This document shows positions 1 through 11,702 of a DNA stretch of 64,000 nt, in pieces. This DNA is from Rhizophagus clarus. Taxonomy: Eukaryota; Glomeromycota; Glomeromycetes; Glomerales; Glomeraceae. The stretch is from contig BLAL01000060.1 of NCBI GenBank assembly GCA_015698045.1, forward strand, positions 684,501 to 748,500. The letters run 5' to 3'. The notes under the pieces are model-generated. The model was not told the DNA's origin, searched no databases, and worked only from the letters and a program-made list of their open reading frames with translations. Numbering within the stretch: position 1 is the stretch's first letter; each line of letters begins with the position of its first letter. A program made the position numbers and the translations under genes.

Positions 1-270
1 TAGAAAAATAACATTGTGAAATGTTATTTTTATATTAAATCGCCTATGTAAAAATATTTCGCAATATTTTTTACAAACAGGTTAAAATGTTTTTTAAATC
101 ATTTAATATCTGTAAAAAAATGTTTCAAATAAAATAGAAAAATAACATTACGAAACTATTAAATTGCATATATAAAAATGTTTTGCAACGTTTTTTACTA
201 ATTTTGCAAAAAAACGTCATAAAACGTTTTTTTTAACTACATTATCTAATAAAAAAATGTTTTTTCAAAA
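1..270. repeat. AT-rich tandem repeat, about 134 bp unit, two diverged copies
   Basis: Both copies open with 'tagaaaaataacatt' (positions 1 and 135) and continue with matching stretches of the kind 'aaaaatgttttgcaacg'. The array may begin before the window. No coding signal is seen. Confidence 0.5.
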
Positions 271-1340
271 AATGTTTTTATTATCAGTAAATCAGTTCAA
301 TAAATCGCAAAACTGATACTGAAACTGAAAATTTCAGTTTGATAAATCATAAAACCAAAACTGCTCTGATATTGAAACTGATCAGTACAAGTTTGGTAAT
401 TACTAAAACTGATCAGAGTCCTAATTTTTTACTAATTTTATGGTACAAAATTAGTTATATTTTTATATCATATATTTTTTACATAAATATTCTTACATAA
501 TAAAAACAAAAAATTTTTTTTTTTTTAAAATCATCTTAGGCATACCTGCAAGTTCATTCCTATAAAAAAAAGAATGTTATTAATAATGTTATTATATCAA
601 ATACAAAAAATAATTGCTTCCTTCTTATCATTTCAAAATATCTAAACAAATAAGTTCAAGTCAATATTTTAAAAAATAAATAAATAAATTCAGTTTTAAA
701 AAAAAGATTATTAATCTTTTTAAATGATTAACAAACTAAACATAAATTTTTACAATCAATATATTCAAAAATATATAATTAATTATTAGAACTTACCTAT
801 TCCCTACTAGGTTATAGTTAGGACTCTAAACATCTCTCATTTAGGTTAAATATAATATATAATAAATTTTTCAATTTAGGTTAAATATAATATATAGTAA
901 ATTTTTCAATTTAGAATATCTTGGTTAATATTAATGTTATCAGTACAGTACACCTAATCAGTTATGTAAATATGACAATTAACATACAGTGCATCTACAA
1001 TTGTATAATTATTTTTGTTAAAGTTTATAATATATGTCATATTTTTAATGAAGACTGGTCACAGACCAGCTTTAGAACATGACTAGTTTTTATTTTATAT
1101 AAAAGGATTAATAATTATAAATAATCTGTTTTTAAAAATTTATTTGATACTAATATACAGTATAGGGATTTGATAATTTAAATCGATAATAATGCAATAT
1201 GTTATTATATACAAATCAAATCATTTTTAATAAATAAAATATCAATTAATCACAATAAATAGATTTGATTTTTTTATTTGATAATTGATTAAATCAATAC
1301 TGATTTAATTTTTGATTTGATTTGATTTTTGTAGAATTGA
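271..1340. other. AT-rich non-coding stretch with a 35 bp tandem duplication
   Basis: No gene is recognised. A 35 bp unit beginning 'tttaggttaaatataa' is repeated in tandem at 840-874 and 875-909 with one difference. Weak repeats of a 'gataaatc..aaactgat' motif lie at 300-420. The short open frame at 1322-1531 runs into the Tc1 inverted repeat and is not a gene. Confidence 0.5.
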
Positions 1341-1344
1341 TTCT

Positions 1345-1425
1345 AATCCTTAATTCTAATGATATATGTTACATATCTCTAGCATCAATATTAATGGAGT
1401 TATTCATATTTAAAATTTGGTATTA
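1345..1425. repeat. Left half of a dispersed repeat split by the Tc1 element
   Basis: This flank matches about 62760-62828, for example 'catttaaaatttggta' and the block from 'attctaatgatatatg' onward. The other half resumes at 4529. It is the older repeat into which the Tc1 element jumped. Confidence 0.75.
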
Positions 1426-1582
1426 TCGCCAGTTGCAGAATTTTGTGATCAACAAAAATAATCACGTGGTAAAAATAATCATGATTGTTAATGATTATTT
1501 TTGGTTACATAAATTATCTATAATTGTATAATAAACGCGTTATAACAGATTTTTATCTTTTTTACGCGAATAGTAAAAAATA

Positions 1583-3121
1583 ATGGAAGAAGTTTTAATA
1601 GACACACAAAATTACTTGCAAGGCACCTGCTATGGCTGTGCACTTTGCTTTTATTGTAATATAGATAATACATATTTGTCTTGTAGCTGTACTAATAAAA
1701 CAAAAAAGCCAAAAAAAGCAGAAAAAACTTATTTTTACTCTAGAAGATTTGATCCAACAAAAACATATGATTCGCAACAACTTTTTTTAAAGTCTAAAGA
1801 CAAAATTTATGGTTATAATTCAGATTTTAGTCAAAAATTTTCATTATTACTTTGTACCAAATGTAATAGTACATATGATAGATTAAAATCAAATAAATTA
1901 CCAAAAAATACACTTCCTAGCCTATCTAATCCTAAAAATTCTGAAAATATAGTTATTGAAGAGTTTAAATTTAAACTAATTGTAAAAAAAAGAAATGGTA
2001 GTTTACTTCCGGCTAAATGGCTTACAATTCAAGTAAAAGAGTTTGAAAATTTTTTATCATCATTGGAAGTTTCGGTACAAAGTTTATTAGGTGATAGATT
2101 AATTAGTAATAAAGATTTTGGTATTGCATATAAGCAATTGAATAGCAATGGCCCAGAAACTCATTTGAAAGACAAAAATGATTTTAAAGAGTTTATAAAT
2201 GAATATTCTGATATTACTAGCCACAAAAAATCTATGGTTATTTACATTACAATAAAAGAAGTTACGTTGAAAAAAAAGAGAAAAGATGATGATCAAAAGG
2301 TAATTTTATAATTACAAATTGTAAATAATGTTTAATTAATTTTCTTATTTTTTATAATAGGAATATGAAGAATCAGATTCAGAATCTGTTAGTACCGAAG
2401 TTGTTAATGATTCCAAAAAAGTCAAAAATAAAATACCAAAGATATCTGATCTTGATGATGATCACTTAAAAAAAGCTGAAATTATTTCAGAATTATGTAG
2501 CAAATATCACTGTATTTTACATCAACTTCCTTGCATCACAAATAGTGGAATGCATAAAAAATTAACATGCGCACATTTAGAACTTTGGTCAACAGAAATA
2601 GTAAGTATAATATTGTTATTTTATAATTGCAATTTAATTAACAACTTAATTATTATTAGATTAAAGGTTTTGCCACTATAGACGAGCCTTCAACATATCC
2701 AATTTTTGGATTTAACCAAAAAAGTGTCACTTCTCAACACCATCAAATTAATTCAAATGAATCTCAAATTTTTTACCCACTATCACCTTACCAAACAAAT
2801 CATTTATTTACTCCAAACATGTATCAAAATTACGCTTCAAATATATATCAAAATTATACTTCTACACCTTTAATTACAACTACTAATACTGATGTCAATA
2901 TAATCAATTCTAACAAGAATGTTAGCATTTAAGAATTTTTTGAAAATTTAGATAAAAAGTTTGGTGATAGAGTATTTTCGGTATATTTAGAAAATTTTTT
3001 GGATCAGTGTATTGAAATTCAACATATTCCTGAATTAGGAGATGAAGAATTTACGAGTTTGGGAATTACAAAGATTGGTCATAAAAAAACTCTTCTAATG
3101 AAAGCGAAAAAATATAGTTAG
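1583..3121 (+). pseudogene. Cysteine-rich protein with C-terminal SAM domain, cargo of the Tc1 element; one in-frame stop
   Basis: Three exons fit: 1583-2299, 2361-2600 and 2660-3121, with GT-AG introns of 61 and 59 bp that keep the frame. The first ATG after the inverted repeat was taken as start. The N-terminal 100 residues hold cysteine pairs like a zinc-binding module (CYGCALC, CSC, then CTKC near residue 93). A middle block rich in acidic and lysine residues is followed by a second Cys/His patch (CSKYHC, CAHLELW). The last 65 residues look like a SAM domain, with FLDQC, IPELGDEEF and LGITKIGHKK. A TAA at 2930-2932 lies just before the SAM domain. Read as written, the product would end without it, but the frame continues to 3121. 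The stop may be a recent mutation (a CAA to TAA change would explain it). The function is unknown; a role in binding DNA or the transposase is only a guess. Confidence 0.7.
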
Positions 3122-3232
3122 CTTTTTTGTAATTTACAAAATATGTATATATCATTTCTTGTTAAATTTGAATAAAAAAAATTATCAATTTTAAATAATA
3201 CATTTTAAGTTTATTTATTAAATTTGTAAATA

Positions 3233-4382
3233 TTATATGTAAATAGAATAAGAGAAAAATCCCATTGCCTCATTTGAAGTTATTTGAGCACATGCTAACA
3301 TTAAAGCATGAATAGGATCATCAAAATTTTCCATAAAATCTCTATGTCTTTTTATCCATGATTTTATTACAGAAAATGAAGTCTCAATTGGATTTAAATC
3401 CGGAGAATAAGGTGGTAAAAATTCAACTTTCCCGTCTAATTTTTGAACGATATTTATGAAATCATTATTATGATGAATTTTTGCATTGTCCATTATGAGA
3501 ACACTATTTGGACCTGGAAATGGGTATATTTGGGGAATCTAATAAAAGTTTTAATATTTATTTAAAAAGATTAAAAATTAAAATAATTCATCATACCACT
3601 TTAGATAAAATAAAATCTTTAAATCTTTCTTTATTACAATTACCCTCTATGATGTCTACAGCAATATATCCATCAAGTAACAGTGCGGACAAAATTGTGT
3701 ATCTTTTTTCACGTAAAAAAATAACATTGTGTTGAAGTTTACACCCTCTATTTGAATACCCATAACTTCTATTCAAAGTTTTCTCATCTTTGGATGATTC
3801 ATCTATAAATATTAATTGATCTGGCCTATACTGTGATCCTATTTTAGAAATAAATGCACTGCGCAATAATTCATTTTTTTCTCTTGCTAATTTTGTTAAC
3901 TAATAAAGAAACTCGAGTAAATAAATTCACTAAACAATACATATAAAGTAAATTTTTAAACCTTTTTACGTGTAATACCACAATAATCTAAGTAACGGCT
4001 TAATGTTGAAGTAGAAATAGTTTTATTTATTCTATTTTCTATTTCTTTTACGAGTTCATCAAGGTATGAATCAGTTTTTCTTGAATAATTTCTCATATAA
4101 CCTGAAAATAAAATTACCAAATTAAAATATTAAAAATTTAGTAAAAAGAATAATATTTCCATAATTTCTTACTTTCATTTTACCATAATTTAAAAGTTTA
4201 CGCCAACCTTGTTGCTTTATAGAAGATTTTCTTATATGATTCCATTTTGTGTAATTTGCTAATGTTTTTACAATTATACTTTTACTAATGAACAATAAAG
4301 AAGCTATTTGTTCAGAAAACTTTCTGGCATGATTCAAATATATAATACGCCACAATAAATCGTCGCCAAGTTTTTTTGGTAT
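3233..4382 (-). CDS. Tc1-like DD34E transposase, four exons, ATG apparently lost
   Basis: Exons on the minus strand are 4382-4184, 4101-3962, 3899-3597 and 3538-3233; all junctions are GT-AG and keep one frame for 315 residues. The N-terminal part is helix-turn-helix-like (KFSEQIASLLFISKS). The catalytic part shows IFIDES (first Asp), LIMDNAKIH (second Asp) and PDLNPIETSF (Glu), with 34 residues between the second Asp and the Glu, which is the DD34E spacing of Tc1. YSPDLNPIE is the signature of the DDE_3/IS630-Tc1 superfamily. The frame starts at an ATA codon (4382-4380), just after an in-frame stop and directly before PKKLGDD, where family members would carry Met. The start codon therefore seems to have been lost by one G to A change, or a non-AUG start is used. 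The rest shows no disabling change. Confidence 0.85.
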
Positions 4383-4528
4383 AATTTAGATAAATAAGGG
4401 AGTTTTGCTATTGGTACGCAGCTAGATACGCTTATGAGTTGATGACGTAACTAAAAATAATCATAATAATCATAATTATTTTTACCATGTGATTATTTTT
4501 GTTGATCACAAAATTCTGCAACCGGTGA

Positions 4529-4665
4529 TAAATTATAATTATAAAAATCACATGACTATAACGTAATTTTGACTATTTCAACTTTAATTTTGATTTTTAA
4601 TCTTCCTAAGTCAAAATATTTTAACTTTTGGATTTTAATTTCAATTTCATATATAATTGCCAATT
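4529..4665. repeat. Right half of the dispersed repeat split by the Tc1 element
   Basis: It matches 62829-62960: 'attataattataaaaatcac' and then a run of 'tttgac/tttgatt' motifs. In the 62.5 kb copy this half is an inverted repeat of 62530-62650, so the host repeat was itself a palindromic MITE-like unit. Confidence 0.75.
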
Positions 4666-4724
4666 TGTCTAAAATTGGCATTTTTATGAAATTTGGTAAT
4701 TATACAATATAAAATCATTTTTTA

Positions 4725-4934
4725 GAATAATAATATATGATTTTTTTTACTTTATTACAGTTTCTTGAATTTTTTTACATATATAATATAATTTTTACAG
4801 TGTATAAATGAGTTTTCATAATTTTAGTATTTACCAATATTGAAAAAAATGCAAAAAATACTAGTGGAATCTAATATAAATAATAGCAAATATATAGATT
4901 TTTAATTTATTTATCTTTTTTAAGCATTTATATA
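4725..4934. repeat. First unit of a degenerate tandem repeat that serves as insertion target
   Basis: Two modules recur. Module X holds 'cttgaatttttttacatata' and module Y holds 'taaatgagttttcataattt'. Further copies are Y at 6892-6965, X at 7180-7244, X and Y at 7575-7710, and a diverged copy at 19205-19330. At least four mobile elements sit between or inside these copies. Confidence 0.65.
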
Positions 4935-4943
4935 TATATAATA

Positions 4944-6871
4944 GAGAAAATTTATTTCTCACCTGGGTGATTTCTCACCCCCTTATTATGTAATAAATTT
5001 TGATTGGCTGATAAAACTTTATACGGCCAAACTGCCACTATTTGTTTACGCCTTTTTTAGGTTTTTTAGTTTCACGTCGAAAAATACACGGGTATCAGCT
5101 ATCAGGTATGTCGCTTCTTTCTTTTTTATTTTTTATTTTATTTTTTGTCGTTTCTAATTTCTTTTCTTTCTTTCTTTTAGGTTTTGGGCTCCTACGATTT
5201 CGCGCTCAAAGGTATGATTTTTTCGTTTCTTTAATTCTTTTTTCTTTTTTCTTTTTTGATTTTGTTTCGTTTTTACTAACTTTGTTTCAATTTTTTTTTT
5301 CTTTATGGGTGTCTTTATTTTTAATATTCGTTCTCTTTATTCTATTTCCCTTTTATCTTTGTCTTTATCCTCTAATTTCCTTTTCGTTTTTGTATCCTTT
5401 CATATTCGTATTTCCTTTCATTTTCATTTCATTTTTCATTTCGTTTCTGCTTTCTCTTTCATTTTTCTCTTTCGTTTTTTCCATTATCTTTCGTTTCCGC
5501 TTTCCCTTTCCTTTTGTTTCCGTTTCCCTTTCATTTTTTCCTTTCATTTCCGCTTTCCCTTTCATTTTTTCCTTTCATTTCCGCTTTCCCTTTCATTTTT
5601 TCCTTTCATTTCTGCTTTCCCTTTCGGCCTTTCCCTTTGTTTCCATTTCCCTTTCGTTTTTTCCATCATCTTTCGTTTCTGTTTTCCCTTTCCCTTTGTT
5701 TCTGTTTCCCTTTCATTTTTTCCTTTCATTTCCGCTTTTTCTTTTTCCCCTTCATTTTCTCTTTTGTTTTGTTTTTCTTTTTGTTTTTATCTTCATCCCC
5801 CTTATCTTGTTTTCCTTCACTTTATTTCATTTTCTCCCTTGTCCCTTTATTTTACCTTTCGTTTTCGACTTCGTCTCTTTATTTTCATTTCATTTTCTTT
5901 TATTTTCATACCCTTTCATTTTTATATACAATTTTGTACCATTAATGTCCCATGATTTTGCGAATCCAGAACGCTAGAAAATCAAGTGATTAAAATATAA
6001 TTTATCAATGCCGTCGATAAAAAATTAGCATCCAACGTAATAATTTTATACTGTATTACAAATCTTGATCCACAGATAGGGAAAATAGCGATTATTCTTT
6101 CAATTTCATCTTTAACTCTTTCAATCTCATTTTTCTTTTCAGTTTTGTCTTCGCTCCTTTTATCTTTATTCCTTCGCCCTTTCGTTTTTTCCTGGATTTT
6201 TCTACTATGCCGAATCTCTTTGAAAACGAGGTAGATGTTCGGTTTCATTTCAAATTTTTTTTTTTTAATGTATTCTCTTATGATCATTACTAACAAATTT
6301 TACTTCCACCTTTCATCTTTATTTTATTTTTTGATTTTGTTTCCTTTTGTTTTCCCCTTTCATTTTCCCCTTATCGTCCACTTCCCTTTCGTTCTCACTT
6401 CTGTTTTCATTTCTTTTTCCTTTTATTTCTCTTTCTTCGTCTCCCTTTCTTTTCGTTTTATCTTTTCCATCAATATTTTTTTTCTTTTCTTTTTGATCTT
6501 GTCTCCTTTTTCTTTTCACCTTTGTTTTGTTTCCCTTTGTTTTCATTATTTATCATATCTTTTTTTGTCTTTTATCATCATTTTTATCATTATTATTGGG
6601 GTTTTGATGTCATTATTACTAGTTATATTAAAGATAAAAGTTTTGATTTTGAATAATTGCGTTTCATTCTTCTATTCAGTAAACTTTAAAGGAATAAAAT
6701 AAAATGTTTCGCGAAAAAAAAAAATTGTTACGTTACAGAATTTTTTAAACTGATAACAGAAAATTTAAGTTAAAAAAATCAGCCAATTAAAAATTAGTCA
6801 GTCAAAATATTGATCACGTGATAAGGGTGAGTAATATCAAATCTCACCTGGGGTGAGGAATAAATTCATCC
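4944..6871. mobile_element. Non-autonomous element with pyrimidine-rich core, 9 bp target duplication
   Basis: TATATAATA occurs directly at both borders (4935-4943 and 6872-6880). The ends are imperfect inverted repeats sharing TTTATT(T/C)CTCACC, followed by matching 'ctcacccttat' and 'ttgattggctga' blocks on the inner side. No transposase is encoded. A 8-9 bp duplication fits a hAT or Mutator-type enzyme; which one cannot be told. Confidence 0.7.
5105..6560 (+). repeat. Long polypyrimidine tract, degenerate TTTCC/TTTCATTT repeats
   Basis: Between about 5105 and 5935, and again from 6090 to 6560, the plus strand is almost only C and T, with units such as 'ctttcattttttcctttcat'. This opens long frames in several phases (311, 216 and 143 codons), all translating to Phe/Ser/Leu-rich low-complexity protein. 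These frames are by-products of composition, not genes. Confidence 0.8.
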
Positions 6872-6976
6872 TATATAATATTATTTTTATAGCACATAAA
6901 TGAGTTTTCATAATTTTAGTGTTTACTAATTATACAAAAAATATAAAATAAAGTGGAATCTGATACGTGTAAAATA

Positions 6977-7156
6977 TAGATGCTATTCAAATCCAAAATA
7001 ATTTAGGATTATGATAGTCCAAATGTACAAATTCAAATTAATTTACAAATTACATATATAAATTCTGCAATTTGTACATTTGGGATTTGGAAATTATGGC
7101 TGTCAAAATATACAAATTAATTTGGGATTTACTTAAAATAATTTGGGTAGCATCTA
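6977..7156. mobile_element. MITE copy 1 (180 bp, TA flanked)
   Basis: Ends are TAGATGCTA and its complement, with TA on each side. The whole unit, including the inner 'caaaataatttaggattatg', is repeated at 51030-51209 at the same length of 180 bp. There is no coding capacity; TA flanks point to a Tc1/mariner-like enzyme. Confidence 0.85.
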
Positions 7157-7244
7157 TAGTATGAAATATAAACTCTTTTTTTCTATTAACAAATATATAA
7201 TTTTTTTACCTTATTTGTTTTCTTTGAATTTTTTTGCATATATA

Positions 7245-7455
7245 AAAGGTCGTTAAAACAGGGTAAAATTAGCCAGAATTACGGCATTAAGAAAATACGA
7301 ATGTGACAAATAATGGATGTGATAAATATGTTTTTACTAATTGAAAAAATTCTGTCCCTGGAATACTTAGTAAAAATGAAGAATAGAGGATGTGACATTA
7401 TATGACAATTATTTTTACTATGATCACGTGATTCTATCCCATTTTAACAGTCCTT
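7245..7455. mobile_element. MITE with hAT-type 8 bp duplication
   Basis: CATATATA flanks the unit at 7237-7244 and 7456-7463. The ends form imperfect inverted repeats: AAAGGTCGTTAAAACAGGG against AAGGACTGTTAAAATGGGA. It sits in module X of the local tandem repeat, whose other copy shows the uninterrupted CATATATA. Confidence 0.8.
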
Positions 7456-8032
7456 CATATATAGCAATTTTTATAATATATCGATAAATTTTTGAAACTA
7501 TAGTATTTGTGTATTTCTTGCTAATTATTTGTATAATATAAATGTTTTGCTATATAAAGCATTATTTTTTAACAATAAATATGATATTTTTTTAACTGAT
7601 TATAATTTTCAATCTTTTTTATATATATTGTATAATTTATATAACATATAAATAAACTTTAACAATTTTAGTGTTTATTAATCATAAAAAAAGTGAGAAA
7701 TAAAGCAAAAAACTATAGTTTTACAATATACAGTCTAACCTTGATATACCGATATCCAATATATTGATATATGGGAACTGTCACAACAAAAGGTGGTGAT
7801 ATATCGATTCAATCGATTTTGAGATTTTATAATAGTCACATGCCTACCAGTCTAACCTTTCAGAAAATATATTTTTCCATTATTAATTTATTAGTAAAAA
7901 GGCGTAAAATTCCACTTTTTTTACGCTCCTTTATTAAAAAATACTTTTGCAATTTTAATTATTTATTATTAATAAACAATATAGAATATGATATTTATTT
8001 TGATAATGACAATGCAAATAAAACTATTGTAA

Positions 8033-8408
8033 GGGGCGTGCCAGAAATCAGCTGATTTAATAGGGGGGTGGGGGGTTAACCTAAAAATCAGGTTACTATG
8101 ATTGGCTATAAATTATATAATATATATAATATATTATTACTATTTATATATTAAAATAGTTTTTTACAATTATCTTACCATCTAATAGCTCAATTTAACT
8201 AAACTTTTTTTTATTTTGTAGGGCTTATCAAAAAATATAAAACAAAAAAAATTCATAAAAATTGGATTACTAAATTATGAGTTATTTATATAAATATAAA
8301 TATATATATTATTATATATTTTTTTAACCAATTAAAATGCGATCAGGTAGGGGGTGGGGGGGTAAGGGCTACTAATTGAAAGAAATCAGCTGATTTCTGG
8401 CACACCCC
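8033..8408. mobile_element. PIF/Harbinger-type MITE (376 bp, TAA duplication)
   Basis: Inverted ends GGGGCGTGCCAGAAATCAGC and GGGGTGTGCCAGAAATCAGC are flanked by TAA at 8030-8032 and 8409-8411. A 3 bp TAA/TTA duplication is typical of PIF/Harbinger. Just inside each end lies a G-run ('ggggggtggggggtt' and 'gggggtggggggg') that could form G-quadruplexes. Excision in silico restores the reading frame of the DUF7869-like gene. Confidence 0.88.
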
Positions 8409-10029
8409 TAACTGCTTTAGAAGAACTGGAAAATACTTTTTTTATTGAAAGTTCAAGTTCTGGAAGTGAAAAAATATATCAGATAATTGTGAAATAATAT
8501 CTGATAAAGAAATTGCATCCATTAATAAAAATTTTGAAAATTTACAATTAAATGATATTGAATTTGCTGAAAATTTTGATAATTACATTGAGAATAATGT
8601 TTATGATGAATTAAAATCAAAAGTTAAAGAGATTTTTAAAAGTGAGAAGTGTTCATGTCATCCTAATTGTTTTGAAAAAATTGGGTATGAACAGTTTCTT
8701 GCTCGCTGAACAGAATTTGAAAGTCTAAATACATAAATCTATGCGAGATATGGTTATTAAGGGTCAGCTTCTTGCCTTCCAAAAGGATGAAAACATAACT
8801 ATAAACAAAAAATATTCACACTACAATTTTCGTTTTAATGATAATCTTTCAATCTGTCATCCTATATACTTGGCTCTTGTTGGAGTTAGTCGTAAATATT
8901 TGGATAATATTAAAGGGCATTTACAGCAGCATGGTCTTGAGGAGTGTATATATAGAAATATTGGTAAAACTCCAAAAAACATGAATCATATAAAGGTAAA
9001 TTATGATTTAGCATATAAAATTCTTGATTTTTTAAAAAATTATGCTACTATTCATGGTATACCTTTGCCTGGACGAAAATTCACTAAATTTACTATGCTA
9101 GTTGTATTTCTACCAACAAGTTTTAGTTATTCTTCAGTATATCGTGATTATGTACAAGCCTATAAGCATGAGTATGAAAATGAAACACATGTAATATCCA
9201 AAAATACTTTTATTAATGTTTGAAAAGCCATAATACCATCACTTCAATTCATATCATCAAAATCTGACTTATGTGAAACTTGTGAAAAAATGAAAATGGA
9301 CATTCAATATGCAACAGAACAAGAAAAGAAGTTTGCAATTACAGAGAATTACTTAATCCACCTTAATCAAGCAAAAGAAGAACGTGATTACTATAATACT
9401 AACATTAAACATATGGTTGAAGATAGGAAACTTAATCTGAATGTAACTGAATCTCAAATATTATTCAAAACCTTCAAAGGAAGCGCTCATATTACGTATG
9501 ATTAGGTCCAAAACATGTTAATACCATATTCTCCATAACAAATAGGGTCTTTATTTTTTAAAAGTCCCAGAAAGGTACATCTATTCAGAGTTTGCAATAC
9601 TGGTAATGTTTCACATACAGAACAGACTAATTATATAATTGATGAAAGTGAAATGCCAGATGATGATAAACAGGAAAAGGGTGTAAATTGTACACTAAGT
9701 TTGGTTTGGCATGCAATTAAAAAATATAATTGTGGAGAAAAAAAATTAGTTGTTACATGTGATAATTATGTAGGCCAAAACAAAAATAATTATTCTTTAT
9801 TTTTTTATTCATGGTTGATTGATAGTGGTATGTATGTAGTATTTCGATCTGGATAGAAACCGTTATCCAGATAAATTAAAAAAATTATCTGGTTTTTATC
9901 TGGATAATTCAGTTCAGATAAAAATCCGGATATATCCGGATAAAAACCAAAATCCGGATAAAAATTATACAATTTTTTTTTGTAAATCAAGAAATTTATA
10001 GCATATATTAGATTTAATTCATAGCATAG

Positions 10030-10340
10030 ATTTAATTAAATTTGTGGCATTTTGATTAATTTTGTGGCTTAAATATGTGGCTTTATTAATTAGTTTTGTG
10101 GCACCTATTTAAATAATTTTGTAGAATTTATTTAATTAATTTTGTGGCTTAAATTTATGGCTTTATTTAATTATTTTCATGGTATTTGCTTAATTAATTT
10201 CGTAGTGTTTATTAGATTAATATCATAGTATTTTCTTAATTAATTTTGTAATTAACTTCATTTATGTCTTTGTTTAATTATTTTCGTGGAATTTGTTTAA
10301 TTAATTTCGTATTATTAATTTCATGGAATTTATTAGGTAA
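10030..10340 (+). repeat. Subterminal short tandem repeats of the hAT element
   Basis: About eight irregular copies of a 'tttaattaattttgtggc' unit, 35-60 bp apart, fill the space between the left end and the transposase gene. Confidence 0.6.
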
Positions 10341-11702
10341 ATTTATTATTTAGACCTATTGATTTATGACAATTATTATTTGTTTATTAAAACTTTTACA
10401 AATAAAATCACAGTTAATTCAGTTCTAAGCCATAATAAAGATTAATAAATACTGTACATTCCCTTGTTGAATTTTTCATAATTTCAATTAAAGTTTATTT
10501 TATTGAAAGCTAAAATAATTCACAAAATTATGGAAAATAACAATGATCAAGATTACATTATTACCTTAAGTGAAAATGAAGGTTCTAGTGATGAAATTGT
10601 TGAAATTACTTCAACACCACTAGCAAAGAAAAAAAGAGGACGTCCTGCAAAATTATCTAAAGCCCTTAGAAAACAAAAAATAACAAATACTACACTAGAA
10701 TCAACAGATCGAGCACCAAATGATTCAAATCCCTTTAAACAAACTGCTACAATAATTAAACCACAAACAAAAGTAAGTTGGGTATGGGATTATTTTATTA
10801 GAAAACAAAATGATAAAGGAGAAATACGTGCATATTGTCAGTTTTTATTAGATGATGGAGAAAAATGCTCAAAAAATTACAAATATGATGGGTCTACAGG
10901 AAATCTCAGTTACCATCTTGTTAAACATGGAATTATACCACCTCTAGAAAGTGGCATTATATCACCAATCCATACTCAATCTGCATCCAATAAAAATAGA
11001 CAAAAAGAAAAAGAATTATCAACACTATGGTGGATTTTACTTACAACTCAACCATTATCAACTATAACTCAAAAGGCATATATTGAACATATGTATATTA
11101 TAGATCCACAATTTACAGTTCCTGGAGAAAAAAAATTAAGAATGATGATTGCTCGCAGTTATGGATATAATAAAGAAAAATTGAAACTGCTTTTAAAAAC
11201 TGCTCAATCAATATCTTTAACTACTGATTTGTGGTCTTCTCGTTCAAAACATGGATATTTAGGCTTAACAGCAACTTGGATCAATAAAAATTTTGAAATA
11301 ATGGATGTTTTGCTTGAAATATCCTATTTTCCAATACCACATACTGCAAAAGCAATTACTGAAGGTATTAAAAATGCTATGCAAAAGTGGGAAATTGAAA
11401 ATCTTGTTGTATCAATAACAACAGACAATGGAGCAAATGTAGTAGTTGCTATTCGAGATTTAACACCAATTAAAAGACTCTCATGTGCTACTCATACTTT
11501 GCAGCTGACAATTAGTAAAGGATTAAAAGTTGTAGAAAATTTGGTATCACGTACAAAACAACTAATAAATTTTTTTTCTACTCAAAAACAAATTGAACGA
11601 TTGATTAAAGTGCAAAAAGAGATTGGTTATGAAGAACCATTACATTTAATACAAGGTATATCTACTAGGTAAATATTTTAATTCAATTTAATTATTTAAT
11701 TA

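Larger units (their letters stand above)
1426..4528. mobile_element. Tc1/mariner (DD34E) transposon with a cargo gene
   Basis: The element is 3,103 bp. Its terminal inverted repeats (1426-1508 and the complement of 4447-4528) are 82-83 bp long and begin TCGCCAGTTGCAG and TCACCGGTTGCAG. They differ at only a few positions. Both ends are flanked by TA (1424-1425 and 4529-4530), the duplication made by Tc1/mariner enzymes. The repeat copy near 62.8 kb has the uninterrupted sequence with a single TA at the same point, which confirms the borders. It contains a four-exon transposase on the minus strand and a SAM-domain gene on the plus strand, in convergent orientation. The high similarity of the ends suggests a fairly recent insertion. 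Confidence 0.93.

Noticed and set aside
1595..2296. Minus-strand frames of 61 and 65 codons
   Set aside because: They are shadows of the SAM-domain gene on the opposite strand.
5042..5977. 311-codon Phe/Ser-rich open frame and overlapping frames
   Set aside because: They follow from the C/T-rich repeat, are open in several phases at once, and have no domain-like content.
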